Positions 1 to 10,770 of a DNA stretch of 64,000 nucleotides are shown in pieces. Position numbers and translations under genes: made by a program. The first letter of the stretch is position 1. Every line of letters starts with the position of its first letter. The notes beneath the pieces are model-generated. The model was not told the origin of the DNA. It saw only the letters and a list, made by a program, of their open reading frames with translations, and searched no databases. This DNA is from Labia minor. Taxonomy: Eukaryota > Arthropoda > Insecta > Dermaptera > Spongiphoridae. The stretch covers positions 571,001 to 635,000 of the forward strand of contig OY720345.1 of NCBI GenBank assembly GCA_963082975.1, written 5' to 3'.

Positions 1-86
1 TTTTTCTTTATAAAAATTATCTATGGTGTGAATTTCAAGAAAATCTTTAGAGTGGTTTATTAATTCAAAAATACAAATATATATAC
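1..86 (+). repeat. Interspersed repeat fragment R-C, left part
   Basis: The text beginning tttttctttataaaaattat resembles the repeat at about 32920-33070. The right-hand continuation (tacaatttttgctagtaaga) appears at 1507-1530. The piece between is a hAT insertion, so this was one repeat copy that was later split. No coding content is seen. Confidence 0.55.
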
Positions 87-246
87 CAGTGATTCCTAAA
101 GTGTGAGCCGCGGCTCCCTGGGGAGCTGCGAAATATTGAATTAAATTTTCTAATACTTGAAATTTTTGGTTTCTTTAAAAAAGGCAAGATGATTTTGTGG
201 GCAAACTTTTGAATTATTTTTCGATTATTTTTCAATATGGTTCTAA

Positions 247-1161
247 AAATAAGCGGGAGTGTCCTCCCCTAGACTTTCCCGCATATAAATAGGTATAAAG
301 AGTTGTGAATGAATATTTAGAATGTAATAAAGTGCTACTTCCGGTTAACTGATATTTTAAATGTAAAAAAAAACAGATATGGATATAATATAAATATTTT
401 TAATTTTATTTTATTTATAATATATAAGGGCTGGCTGTGACGTCATGAAGTGCTGGGAGACGTCATATAATTTTAAATTAAGAAAAAACTAATGAAGATG
501 ATTTTTCTCGAGGATAAAACCAATACAAAGTGCATAACACGTGGAGATATGTCCTCACGTGAAATTTGATATGAAAATAACCCTTCACTTCCTCTCTTCG
601 ATCAGCAATTCTAGCACTTACGGTTTCCGGATTTGCACTAAAAGTTGATCAATTCATCCTACTGATGTATTAAGTAAATATACCAAATTTCATCAAAATC
701 AGGCTGTATACATCTATACGGACGTACGGACAGACAGACATCATGCTAAAAATACTTTTTTCTGTTAAGAAAATGCATGATTCGTGGAGATATGTACCTA
801 AAAATATCCATAGGTGAAATTTGGTGTGAAAACAATACCTCCCTTACTATCGTCGATCGGTAAAAAAGAAACGCTACTTGTATAGGTAAAATGTCACTTC
901 CGGTAGTCAGATCATAATGAAATTTGGTATCTGAATTTTTTACATATTTTTAAATCTATATACAAAATAGGAAGCAAATATCTCGAAGCAAACTGGTACT
1001 TTACTTGAAAGGTAAACGCAACCAGTGTAGGTAAAGTACCACTTCCGGTTAACCGATTTTGACGAAATTTTGATAGAAATCTACAAACTGTGAATAATAT
1101 CGGTGTACCAAATTTCGAAGTCCTAGCTTGATTAGTTTTTGAGTAAATTTGCTTACAGACA

Positions 1162-1192
<31 letters not shown>

Positions 1193-1372
1193 CATACATA
1201 CATACATACATACATACATACATACATACATACACACACGCAGACATAATTCGAAAAATGGTATTTTCCGACTCAGGGAGGTCTAAAACGTCAAGATCTA
1301 TCGAAATCTCGAAGTCGAAATTTTTGACGATTCCAATACTTCCCTTATACGAAGTATGCGGGAAAGTAAAAA
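247..1372 (+). repeat. R-B element, copy 1
   Basis: It is nearly identical to the pieces at 52431-52695 and 55955-56915, which make up copy 2. The ends carry inverted ctttcccgcat / atgcgggaaag motifs, suggesting a non-autonomous DNA element. It contains four variants of a block beginning acttccggtt and leading to aaatttggtat-like text, and a (CATA)n tract. Copy 1 lacks a roughly 90-base segment present in copy 2 at 52514-52603. The long minus-strand open frame crossing it depends on the microsatellite and is not considered coding. Confidence 0.75.
1164..1234. repeat. (CATA)n microsatellite
   Basis: About 17 uninterrupted CATA units inside R-B. The orthologous tract in copy 2 (56728-56788) is shorter, so it has changed length since the copies separated. 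Confidence 0.95.
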
Positions 1373-1500
1373 AAGTCTGAAACATTTCTGATGGAAGGAA
1401 GAAAAGTTTTCCAATTTTTCAAGAAAGTAAAAAATTTATATAAAAATCCGATTATTTAGGGAGCCGCAAACCAGAAAAGATTGATATATCTGATATATAG

Positions 1501-2940
1501 AAGTATACAATTTTTGCTAGTAAGATAAGATAAAAAAACTGCTATACACACAGTGTAAAATTTCCTCACGGATCATCATCCTGCTGATTTCCTCCCTAGC
1601 TCCCCGTTCCAAGCTTTTTAAATGTAGAAATCATATAAGAATTAGTGAGAGGTTCTTTTGCTGGTAATTTAATATATTTAGAAAATTCAAAACATATTTA
1701 TATAAATATAAATATTATATTTGTTAATTTAAAATGAATAATGATAACTGAAGTTTCATATTTTATTATTAAAAAAAAATAAACCGAATTGATCTGCTCT
1801 TTTATCATCTTTATAAGAAAATATATTTTTAAGAAAATATATTTTTAAGAGAGTCGAACTATTTTATTTATTTAATTTTCACAGATAATAAACTTAATAA
1901 AACATGGATTTTAAATATTTTTCTTATCTGAAAGTTCCCATTTCCCACCAAGACACTTCAAGTTTAGCATAATCGTTTGTGAAACAATCAATACATGTTT
2001 TAAATTACTAGACTATCCTGAAACAAGTTTCAAGGTAATAATTTTCATTTATATATATAATTAGATTATTCAATGAATCGACTCGACAGTTCACTTGGTG
2101 CTAGTTAAATAAAAAAATCAGAAATAAATTCTAAGAAGGAATATTTATTTATAATCGAAGAGAGTTCTATTAGAGATAAAGATATAAGGTTGAGGATGAG
2201 AGAGAAAATATTGGTTGACGTAGTGGGGCATTTATCACCAACTGATTACGATGATTATCAGAGGTCACCAGGAGATTAATTAGTTTACAATATTTTGAAA
2301 CATTATATTATAAGTATATATGCATTTATATTAATATATTATACAATATATAAAGTAATGAAAAAAATTGAATAATCCTCAATATTACATTCTCAGGAAA
2401 AATGATTTACTTATTAGTATTTAATAGTTTATTGAGATCAAAAAGTTAAAAGAAAAGTTGCAAGAATTATTTGATAATAATACATTTAGAGATATAAATC
2501 GCTACACGATATTTTTAAGGTATTTTCGCTATTAATTTTTCTTTAAATTTCAATATAGGTACCTAAACTTGATTTAAAGATTGGTATATCCAATCTCAAT
2601 ATAATTGTTTTTTTTTCTCGCTTATCAAAGATAAATTATTAATACAAAATTAAATTATATTTTAAAATTTTATCTTATCTTATTATGCTAGCTAAAATTG
2701 TATATATGTATTTATCTATATATATTGGTTCTCAAAAACCGCTCTAACGATTTTTTTCAAATTCACACTAGATATAGTATTTATAAAGAAAAATTAAGTT
2801 TTATTGATGATATCTCTTGAAACATACAGCTTCATTATTAATTTCTTAATTGAAAATTATATATTATATGGAAAACGTCAAAATTTTTAATACTGCCTGC
2901 TAAGACAGTAAAAAAATGACAATTTTTTATCTAAATACAT
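1501..2940. other. A+T-rich intergenic sequence
   Basis: It holds the right end of repeat R-C (to about 1530) and an inverted relative of that end at 2668-2700 (cttattatgctagctaaaat). No exon, RNA gene or complete element is seen. Confidence 0.6.
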
Positions 2941-3010
2941 ATAGTCCAGCGGTTGGACTGATGTTTTAACGAGTGGATTTCGTCGGTTCGAAACTCGCCG
3001 GGTGAATCGT
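2941..3010 (+). repeat. Possible tRNA-derived SINE relic
   Basis: An A-box-like stretch (tagtccagcggttgg) is followed about 30 bases later by a B-box-like ggttcgaaactc. The arms do not fold into a proper T or acceptor stem, so this is not a functional tRNA. A decayed tRNA-derived SINE head is the most likely reading. Confidence 0.3.
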
Positions 3011-3194
3011 TATTTAAAAATGAAAATAATGATTTTGTTATTTTTTTTTCTTTTTATCTATTGTTTACTTTTTAATAAATTACTATTCTATATTTATTTA
3101 TTCATTGTTCTTTTATTAATAAAGTTTTAGATAGTTTTATAAGTTTTAATATTTTTTCAATAAAATATTATTCAATATATTTATTAATATTATT

Positions 3195-3300
3195 TTATTT
3201 ATTATTATTGAGTACCCGAAGTTCCATTCATTTTAATCAGATTGATGCAATGATGCAACAGTTAATAATTGTAATATTGTAATAAATTTCTATCTTGAAA
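3195..3300 (+). repeat. R-H repeat fragment
   Basis: It shares the block ttcattttaatcagattgat and the following gatgcaac text with 4048-4273 and 42284-42505. It lacks the GC-rich tail of those copies. Confidence 0.5.
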
Positions 3301-3396
3301 ATTGTTACATATTATTCAGGATATTTTAAAAACTATTTCTTTCTTTAATTAATATTCATTTTTTCTATAAGTCAGATATATTTCCAAATATTAAAT

Positions 3397-3885
3397 AATT
3401 TTTGAAGTGAAAACTTCTTTAGCGGCGTTGAGCACTTTTGCGGGATGGGGAAAAAGTATAGAACTCGCGTGATCGTGACCAACACCATGAAACCATCTGC
3501 TTTCAAATTTCTTATAACAGAGCGCGAAATTTGAATTGTCATTAGAACTGTTTTATAAATTATCTCTAACATATAAATATATATTTATTATGTAAAGTTC
3601 ATTTCATATATACATATATAATCAAAATTATACGAAATGAACTTCACATAATAAATATATATTTTATGTTAGAGATAAGAATTATAAAACAGTTCGTATT
3701 GCAATATTTTAAACAAAGTTGTGTATTTTTATATATATATAAATATAAGTTACAAATTTGTTTAAAATATATGTTTAAAATAATATATAAGTTATATATA
3801 TATACATGCATATGAAATTCATCTTTCTCGTGAAATAGCGCGAATTTCGTCTGTTTTAAAATTTCTTACGCAGAAGTTTTCACTT
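3397..3885. repeat. Large fold-back (palindromic) element
   Basis: The core is a near-perfect inverted repeat. The left arm at about 3548-3606 (gaactgttttataaattatc ... gttcatttc) pairs with the right arm at about 3634-3695, across a spacer of about 30 bases. A second, outer pair matches gaagtgaaaacttct near 3404 with agaagttttcacttct near 3870. Together these suggest a fold-back MITE or hairpin transposon. A 66-codon minus-strand open frame over the left part lacks recognisable content. Confidence 0.65.
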
Positions 3886-4047
3886 CTGTCGGCCAGTCCC
3901 ACGACTGCCAATTTTGCTTTTTTAATTCCGAAAAGCTGCAAAGCACGTTTTTTTGTCTTTAGTTTGTTTTATAACCACTTGGGGCGCTAAACAGTTTTTC
4001 AAAAAAACACTATAGAAAAAAAATATATGTACCTATATATTATATAT

Positions 4048-4273
4048 TTATGTATTATTGAGGAGCACAAGTTCATTAATTTTAATCAGATTGATGCAAA
4101 TGTGTAACATTTAATAATTGTAATAAATAATTAAAGAATTGTGTATCAATATTTTTTAAAGGGTAGAGCGAGAGCTCGGTGTCCCAGGTATTAATATTAC
4201 CAGCCAAATCCAATAATAATGAATCATTTTTTTTAACTTAAGTACCGAGCCGAGGCTCGGGGTCCCGGTACTA
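4048..4273 (+). repeat. R-H repeat copy
   Basis: A body with the ttaatcagattgatgcaa block is followed by two related GC-rich motifs, gagctcggtgtcccaggta and ccgaggctcggggtcccggta, about 90 bases apart. The same arrangement recurs at 42284-42505, and a partial copy lies at 41508-41538. The family is not recognised. Confidence 0.6.
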
Positions 4274-5640
4274 TATATAAATAACTCATAAAAAATATTT
4301 TCAATCGTTCAAACTTTAAGAGTAGGTATTTAGGTATTTATAATAATATATTAATATGCTGATAAATTTTTATATTTGCTCCTAATAGAGTATATAGGGA
4401 TATAAAAGTGCTATAAAGTAACGATGTATTGTTTGATATATTTATTTTTCTAGAATCTTAGCCTTTTATTTACCTAGAATAAGTTAAAAAATTATATTGA
4501 TAGATATATATTTTGAACAGTTTTGTCAACGGATTGGTTAACATGTTGATAGGAATATTTAGATCAAACCCAGTTAAGGTGAAAGGAAATGACGAACTTA
4601 AAAATGGGACAATATTGTATAAATGTGGTGGAGGTTAGGGATGGTTGGAGAAACGCAGTTATCGTTGCTAACTTGTCAGGACAACGTCGTAAATGAATAG
4701 ATCAATTGATAAACTAAATGTTTTCTTAATCAATGTGTATTTCTAGATAAGCGAGTGTTGCAAAAGTTGATGAATTGTAAATGAAAAAAATTTATTATTT
4801 ACGAAAACAAATTTAGAATTGAATAAAATTTGTTTTGAGTTTCAGTCAACATTTTATATAAATATGCTTTTGAAATTTATTGTTAATATTGCCGAAAATG
4901 TAGAATAAATCTCTTTGAATCATATTTTTAGTTAACGTTCAATTTTATTGATTGTATTTTAATTAAATCTTAATTATGGCTTTCAAGTCTAATAGGAAGA
5001 ATAAAGATTTGGGAATAATAATAGCTAAAGTGATGCTATTCCTAAATGCTTCAGTTTTCTGACAAATTGATTAAAAAGACCTATATATACTTTTATTTAA
5101 TAACGAAATATTTTTTTTTCATTTAAGCTCAACTAATAAATAAAAAATACAAAGAACTTTTTGTTGAAATATAATGATTAATAATACAACTATAGTATCT
5201 TTAATTTACTTGTTAAATGTTGTTTTTTTTTTAATTTTTTAACATTTTAAAATATAATACAATTTTAATTTATAACTACAATAAAAATAAAGATACGTTG
5301 ATTTTAATAGAATACAAAAAGCTGATTAAATTAATGGATTTTGAATTATTAAATAATCATCAAATTAACGCTATTGTTTGTAAATTATTTTATTCATTTA
5401 GAAATCTTGAAAATTAATATACGTTTCTTGAAAGAATATATATATATATGAATCACAAAACTTCTCAAAATAAAATAATATATATAATAATAATTTTTTT
5501 TATAATCCATCTTCAAGGATTACATAAAGACTTTCTAAAAAAATTAAATTTAGATATCGAAAATAAGTAAATATAAATTTCAATGTAAATAAATAAAAAT
5601 ATAAAAAGATTAAAGTTAATAAGAATTTCGAAGAAATATT
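4274..5640. other. A+T-rich sequence with a weak RTE tail relic
   Basis: Near 4570-4690 the text gatggttggagaaacgcagt resembles the C-terminal WRNAVVAA-like segment of the RTE-type elements found elsewhere in the window. Otherwise it is A+T-rich with short (TA)n runs. It should be part of the CAD gene's first intron, but no further CAD exon was found here. Confidence 0.4.
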
Positions 5641-5702
5641 TTTGTTTTATAATATTTGAGGAATATGTACACATTGGAATAATTTCATTGTGATGAATTT
5701 AC

Positions 5703-5811
5703 CAATTTCTCCATCCACTTGGGTTTGAGCTCCAAAACTGTATCCATGAATGACGGAACCATCCTGAAAGATGAGAGAGCAGGGAGGTCGTCTCGTGTCT
5801 AGTGAGCACAT
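5703..5811 (-). CDS. CAD: CAD protein, first coding exon (partial gene)
   Basis: The start at 5811 sits in a good context (gaaaaaccATG) and opens 36 codons plus one base before a GTAAAT donor at 5702. The protein contains the N-terminal strand of the carbamoyl-phosphate synthase small-chain domain: CSLIFQDGSVIHGYSFGA, then VDGEI. The split codon G|NN would give Val and lead into the family's VFQTGM motif. CAD is the cytosolic glutamine-dependent carbamoyl-phosphate synthase / aspartate carbamoyltransferase / dihydroorotase that starts pyrimidine synthesis. The remaining exons are not in 1-5700 as far as I can see, so they lie beyond the left edge or behind a very long first intron. A retrocopied or stray exon is possible but unlikely, given the intact splice donor and promoter-like upstream DNA. 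Confidence 0.75.
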
Positions 5812-5859
5812 GGTTTTTCTTTCTAAAAAAATGAATATGCCAAACCAACCCACTTGGCA

Positions 5860-5945
5860 AGCGGCCGGCGACTAGCCTTTAGCCAATGGTCTACTCTATC
5901 CGGGATCAACAAGTGGTAATTGCGCATGCGCACTCGCTTACTATA
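5860..5945 (-). promoter_or_regulatory. Candidate CAD promoter with NRF1 palindrome and CCAAT box
   Basis: A GC-elevated patch lies directly upstream of the CAD start. It contains agccaatgg (5881-5889) and the full 12-base NRF1/alpha-Pal palindrome tgcgcatgcgca at 5921-5932, about 110 bases upstream of the ATG. No TATA box is evident, which fits a housekeeping gene. The assignment is by motif only. Confidence 0.55.
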
Positions 5946-5960
5946 TCACAATACGCAAAA

Positions 5961-6473
5961 CAGGTTTTTATGAGATAGGATCAGGTAGATAGTTGGGCAA
6001 ACGAGGGTCCCAAACAGACCCTACCCATTTATCTAAAAACCCATCATAAATAAATCCCAAATATTTGTATCTTTTCAAAAAAAGGCATTGATAGATTTTA
6101 AAATACTTTGGAAATGTATATAAAAATTTTATCAATACAAAAAAAAATGTTTTTATTGGTTATTTTCTTAATTGAATTCTTTTCATTTACTTATCTAAGG
6201 TTGTTAAAAAAAAAATAGAAAATATCCGGGTCTGACAAATATTTTGGAAATCTAAGATTTTATTCAACATTCTTTAAAAAAAATAAAAATAAAATAAATC
6301 ATTGATATGAAATTGAACGAAAATGAGTAAGAATGTCCAAGCTTGTATAATTTAAATTTGAAGCATTTCTGAAAAAACTATAGAAAATAATTACAAATAA
6401 ATCAAAAAGACTAATTTAGTATATATTATATATATATATATATAAAAGCCCTAATCACTGTATGTATTCATTA

Positions 6474-6523
<50 letters not shown>

Positions 6524-7035
6524 AATATTGTTTTGAAAAAACTATTTAATTAATTGCTGGAAACCACGATAAATTCAGTTTAAACTGAAACAACGTTTGC
6601 AACGGGTTTGTCTAGTAAATTAATAAATAAGAGAGAGAACTTATAATCAAGATGAAATGATATCCACGTTAATGTCCTCGATTAGGTCCGATTATATATT
6701 TGGATGTTTATTTGATGCTTCATCAAATACTTCCAAAAATAGGCTATTTTAAGATAAATTATTTGGATGGAAATAGAGTTGGTTAATAAATAGTACATTC
6801 TATAACACAACATGAATTTTCAAACATATAAATTTTATGCAATTTAATATATTTACTATTACCCTTAATATTTTTATATATAAACAACGAGCTGTTCTGG
6901 ATGTCTCAACAACATTCCGAGAAACATTAGACACCTCACCCTATCCTACCTATATTAAGTAAAGTTTAGTGTAAAATTGTTGTTTCCAGAGAAACCTTTG
7001 AATTCCCAATGTTAAGTCCGTAGTAAAATATTTTT
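5961..7035. other. A+T-rich intergenic DNA with microsatellites
   Basis: It includes (TA)n at 6425-6444 and a compound (CT)n(TA)n at 6474-6515. No exon or recognisable element is seen elsewhere in the stretch. Confidence 0.6.
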
Positions 7036-7037
7036 TA

Positions 7038-8192
7038 ATATCTCGCTAGAGATAGTATTGCGATCACGAAAATTTTCGATGCCGAGATTTTGATGTTTTT
7101 ATACGTTTTGAAGGTCTCTGACAATGAGTCATTTTCACTAACAATAAGGTTGTGAAAAATGTTTGTGTGTGTATGTAGACAAGATTACGGAAAAACGGTT
7201 TGAGCTAGAATCATGAAATTTGGTATACGGTATACGGGCATTATTCAAAATTCGTAGTTTTCTTTCACCTTTTGAGAAATGTAGCTCATCCGGAAGAGAG
7301 AGGGTCATTACCTACCACGTTTTCATTTATTTTCCTCTAAACTGACCGTTAAAATAAAGATATATATTTGATAGTTTTTCACATGATTAAAAATTGTATA
7401 AAACTGCTCTCTATACAGTAAAAGCTCCTTATTCGCGGAATAAGGAATGGTAATTTGTATGAGATTATAGGGGATACGTTCCTAGATGACAAAATAAAAA
7501 AAAAAAAACAAATATATGATAAAATGAATTTTAATTGAAGTTTTTGAACATTTTGATTAATTATCTTAAGGCTTAGGCAATGATATGAAGAATTTTGTAA
7601 TTTTCTCTTGCTTGGCATTTTTTAAAAGCTCTTTCAATTCAGAGTGATACGTAGCAGTGTGTGGTTTCAGTTTGTTTACATTCTCAAAAACACAGGTGAA
7701 GGCGGCTTATGACAAAGTCATCGGCGATTTCATTTAACAACATACTTTAGACTAAGTTATAATAAGATCTAATTTACTTTTTTTATTAGTCCATTTGAAG
7801 CATTTACAAAGGATATTGGATTGGATACCTATTGGAATCCTTTTATTATTATGTATGTACTTGTTAGATCCGCGAATAGAGAAATATTTAGCCGCGAATA
7901 TAGGAATTGGATCGCATTTTTTTAACCAGCGAATAGTGAAAACGCGAATGAAGGAAGCGTGAATAAGGAGCTTTTACTGTATATAGAATTTCAGCTTGAT
8001 TCAATCGTTGAAAGTACCGGAATTAATTTTGTAACAAGACTGCAAATCTCACGCGCCAACACGTCAACAAAGAGCCAAAAACGCGCTGGTTTAATAAATA
8101 TTATCTATTAATTTTAATTTATAATTTAATTAATTAAATTTAATTTAAATATAATATATGTTATTTAATCCAATTTAAATTGCCAGATAGTA
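7038..8192 (-). repeat. R-D element, copy 1, split by a Tigger-type MITE
   Basis: It is related to 18977-19380, 49448-50025 and 61531-62023. Ends carry tatctcgc / gccagatag motifs. In its reverse orientation it contains cttccggat-type text, aaatttcatgattctagctc, an interrupted GT-rich tract and the lead-in to cttattttaacggtc. The insert at 7416-7979 interrupts it between aaactgctct and atagaatttc, which are contiguous in copy 3. Confidence 0.7.
7416..7979. mobile_element. Tigger/pogo-like MITE inside R-D
   Basis: The terminal inverted repeats are cagtaaaagctccttattcg and its partner ending cgtgaataaggagcttttactg. TA dinucleotides flank it at 7414-7415 and 7980-7981, the target duplication expected for Tc1/pogo-group elements. 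The 564-base body has no intact transposase. A minus-strand frame near 7618 begins MPSKRKLQ, which vaguely recalls Tigger N-termini but goes nowhere. Confidence 0.75.
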
Positions 8193-8224
8193 AAGTGGAG
8201 ACTCTCCAGCTTATTTCTACAACT

Positions 8225-8445
8225 AGAAATAATCCATTATACATTTTTTAATTTCTTCATAACAGCGGTGTAGTTGCTTTAAAATATTTGGAGGGATTTT
8301 TGCTGCTTCTTGGTACATTCTCTCGATGATAACCTCTTACAATTAATTATTTTCTACTTTGATTATTTTTCGGCCTGGTTTCGTTGGTTTATCTCTTCAA
8401 TCAATCTTGTTTCGAACCATGATTTTCTATACCGGGTTACTTTAT
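8225..8445 (-). pseudogene. Tc1-like transposase C-terminal relic
   Basis: Reading the minus strand across frameshifts gives IERMYQEAAKIPPNILKQLH. This matches the family pattern near the Tc1 transposase C-terminus (a helix with I..W..IPP..L..L). Stops and frameshifts are present upstream. The match is short, so the call is tentative. Confidence 0.35.
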
Positions 8446-8813
8446 TTCTTATTTAATTTTTCTAATATATTTATAAAAGTATTTATTTATATTTATAAAT
8501 ATTAATCTAAAATTAAAATATTTCTAAGCCTAAATATTTGAAGTTTATATTTGGATATAAAAGTATTTTTAATTTATTATCTTTATGACAAAAGTTAACA
8601 CACATTTTCTAATAATAATAGAAAATTTTTATTAAAATATAATGCAAACTTGATATATAAACTTGTTACACAAAAAATAAATAAGAAAATGTTAAAAAGA
8701 AAATTACTAATTTTTTTTAATATAAAATATATAAATAAAATTAATAAAAGTAAAAAATAAGATATAATTGCTAAATTATGGATATAAATAAATCTATAAG
8801 CATTATAATAATA

Positions 8814-10138
8814 TTAAACCATTACACGTTTAAAAGACCAATTATTTTGTGGATTAGTTTTCCAAAAGATAATTCGATCCGCAATCATTCCAATAGGTCC
8901 CTGATAAAAATCCATATGTTCAGGAATCATTTTATATCCAATACTAAAAACTAGACATTTATGAAATTACCATTTAAAATATTAAATTCATCTAAATTTA
9001 ATAGAAACAAATTACAAATGTTCTGGCATCGGTAAAGGAGATTCCTTTCCCTTGTTATAAACAGTTTCGCAAAGCTCTTTATGAATATTCCAATCGTGAA
9101 TTGTACAACCTTGAGGCAATAAATGTGAGCGAGTTTTATATATAAGGGGTTCTGCTTCATAAATTAGTTTCACTTCTTCAGGATTTAAAAGGATGAGATT
9201 ACCTCTAATACGTACCTAAAATTAAATAAATTATTATTAGTGAATTAGGGAATGAAAATTGATGTTAAGAATATATTTTAAAAATTATTTAACTATATTA
9301 TATAATATAGTTGTATATTAATTTTTTACATTAAAAATAATAATTTTCTGATTACTTACTTGTCTTACCATATCTTCATCTTTTATTTTATATGAAAATA
9401 AAAAAACCATAGAAGCTTTTGAACAGTGGGCCTAAAAAATTACAACAATAACATATACATATAATTAATTTTCTTAGTCCTAGTTCATACTTGCAATTTC
9501 TTGAGCTTTACTCCCTCTAGAATCCGTTACAACAGAAAAACCAAATTTATCCAAATTTCGAAGTTTTAAATAGCGAGCATTGACACCACCATTCCTTAAA
9601 TATATTAAATATGCTTATTAAAATTAAATTAATTTTCTTATTTAAATTTTATTTATTTTTAGAAAATATTATTATATTCGTTTAAGGAATCAAAAAGAAA
9701 TGAAAATTGAAATAATTTAGTGATCGCAAGATTTATAAATTAAAATGAATTTAAACACATATTACACAAAAACGGACCAAAAAATTAATATAAAATTTTG
9801 AAAAGCAATATTAAGGAAATTGAATATTTTTAGTGTAATTTTCTAATTTTCTAACACACACTTGTTACTTCGAATTTTTTTTTCACTACTTTTAACTTTA
9901 TTTTAAATAAGTTATCAATATTATTATTGCTAATCAATATAAATTGTTTGTTTTTAATTAAAATTAAACTCTTGAAAGAAATAGGTATAATTTTTTTTTA
10001 CCCATCTAAAGTAGAAAGACAAAGAGTATCATATTGACTAGCATTGTAATCTTTTGCTTCATAAAACCATTTATGGAATAATTCTACTGGATCTGCATCA
10101 TCTTCAACATAAATATAGGATAATAAAGATTCAGACAT
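8814..10138 (-). CDS. Pyridoxamine 5'-phosphate oxidase-like flavoprotein (PNPO paralogue)
   Basis: There are five coding exons: 10138-10002, 9594-9495, 9431-9360, 9215-9016 and 8943-8814, giving 212 residues. The start MSESLLSYIY at 10138 is the first in-frame ATG. The split-barrel flavoprotein core is clear: a DTLCLSTLDG strand, ARYLKLR (FMN-binding RxxLK-type segment), GFSVVTDSRGSKAQEI, VRIRG, DFYQG, and the C-terminus WSFKRVMV. Canonical PNPO makes PLP from PNP/PMP. Here the usual RLHDR motif, whose Arg and His bind the substrate phosphate and ring, reads MIADR, and the conserved SRP(K)SQIG region is replaced by YKTRSHLLPQG. It is therefore probably a diverged paralogue and not the PLP-synthesising enzyme. 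The second intron has a GC donor (GCAAGT), because no GT donor keeps the frame. It lies head-to-head with Ubc9. Confidence 0.8.
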
Positions 10139-10770
10139 CTCAAATTTCGCGCCTTTTAATTTCCCTTTAAATAAATTTTTATTTTTAATATATTTTATCT
10201 TAATCAACTATTTATATTAATATATAATTAATGTCTTTATATTATGAATGTTTAATTTTGATGTTATCAACTTTTAAATAAAAGTCATCTAAAATAAATA
10301 GATAAAAAAATAAATTATTAATTTGTTTATTTAATTCAATATTATGTTTAGAAGAAAGAAATTTTACCTTTATATTTAATAAAATTAATTATCTGAAAAT
10401 AAATAAGAAAAATATATAGGTATTAGTATCTTATTTTTAGTAAGAAAATAATTCAACCATATTTATAAAGTGGTCATTTGACTAACGATCTTTGTTCTTG
10501 GCAAAGCCATTGGAGCTGTTTTCAGGTCTGACATTAGAAATTGGAGGCAACAGTTAACATCAAATTATTATTGGCAAAAATATCCGTTTTGCAAGGTATA
10601 TTTTTTTATTTAAAAATAAATATTTAAATTACTTTACATTATTATTAATTATCTCCTGTTTAGATATTTTAATAGATAAATTAAATTTTGACACATTGAT
10701 ATACTGATTCCAAATGAACTAGTATCACAAAAATTAAAAGCCTAATTTGTTTTTAATTTTCAGAAAAATA
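10139..10770. promoter_or_regulatory. Shared PNPO-like/Ubc9 upstream region with a Ubc9 5'UTR exon
   Basis: The two start codons are 632 bases apart on opposite strands. On the plus strand a likely noncoding first exon ends at a GCAAG|GTATAT donor (10595/10596). Its intron ends with ttttaattttcag at 10763, seven bases before the Ubc9 ATG. The GC-elevated patch at 10490-10560 contains ccattgg and aaattgg (CCAAT-box type). The transcription start itself is not identifiable. Confidence 0.5.

Larger units (their letters stand above)
87..1492. mobile_element. hAT-type non-autonomous element, interrupted by R-B
   Basis: The left end cagtgattcctaaagtgtga is a typical hAT terminus, and the element ends ...ctg at 1492. 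An 8-base target duplication with one mismatch flanks it: atatatac at 79-86 and atatatag at 1493-1500. The inner motif gggagccgc near 1459 is typical of the other end of such elements. No transposase is left. Most of the interior (247-1372) is a secondary insertion of R-B. The right inverted end is degenerate, so the exact right border rests mainly on the target duplication. Confidence 0.6.

Noticed and set aside
912..1385. 157-codon minus-strand open frame through R-B
   Set aside because: A large part is (YVCM)n from the CATA microsatellite. The corresponding frame in R-B copy 2 has a different length and is broken. The sequence is a non-coding repeat.
2941..3010. Functional tRNA gene
   Set aside because: A- and B-box-like motifs are present, but the T, anticodon and acceptor stems do not pair.
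3372..3572. Second CAD exon candidate
   Set aside because: The 66-codon frame lacks the VFQTGM and GYPE motifs expected next in CAD and lies in the fold-back element.
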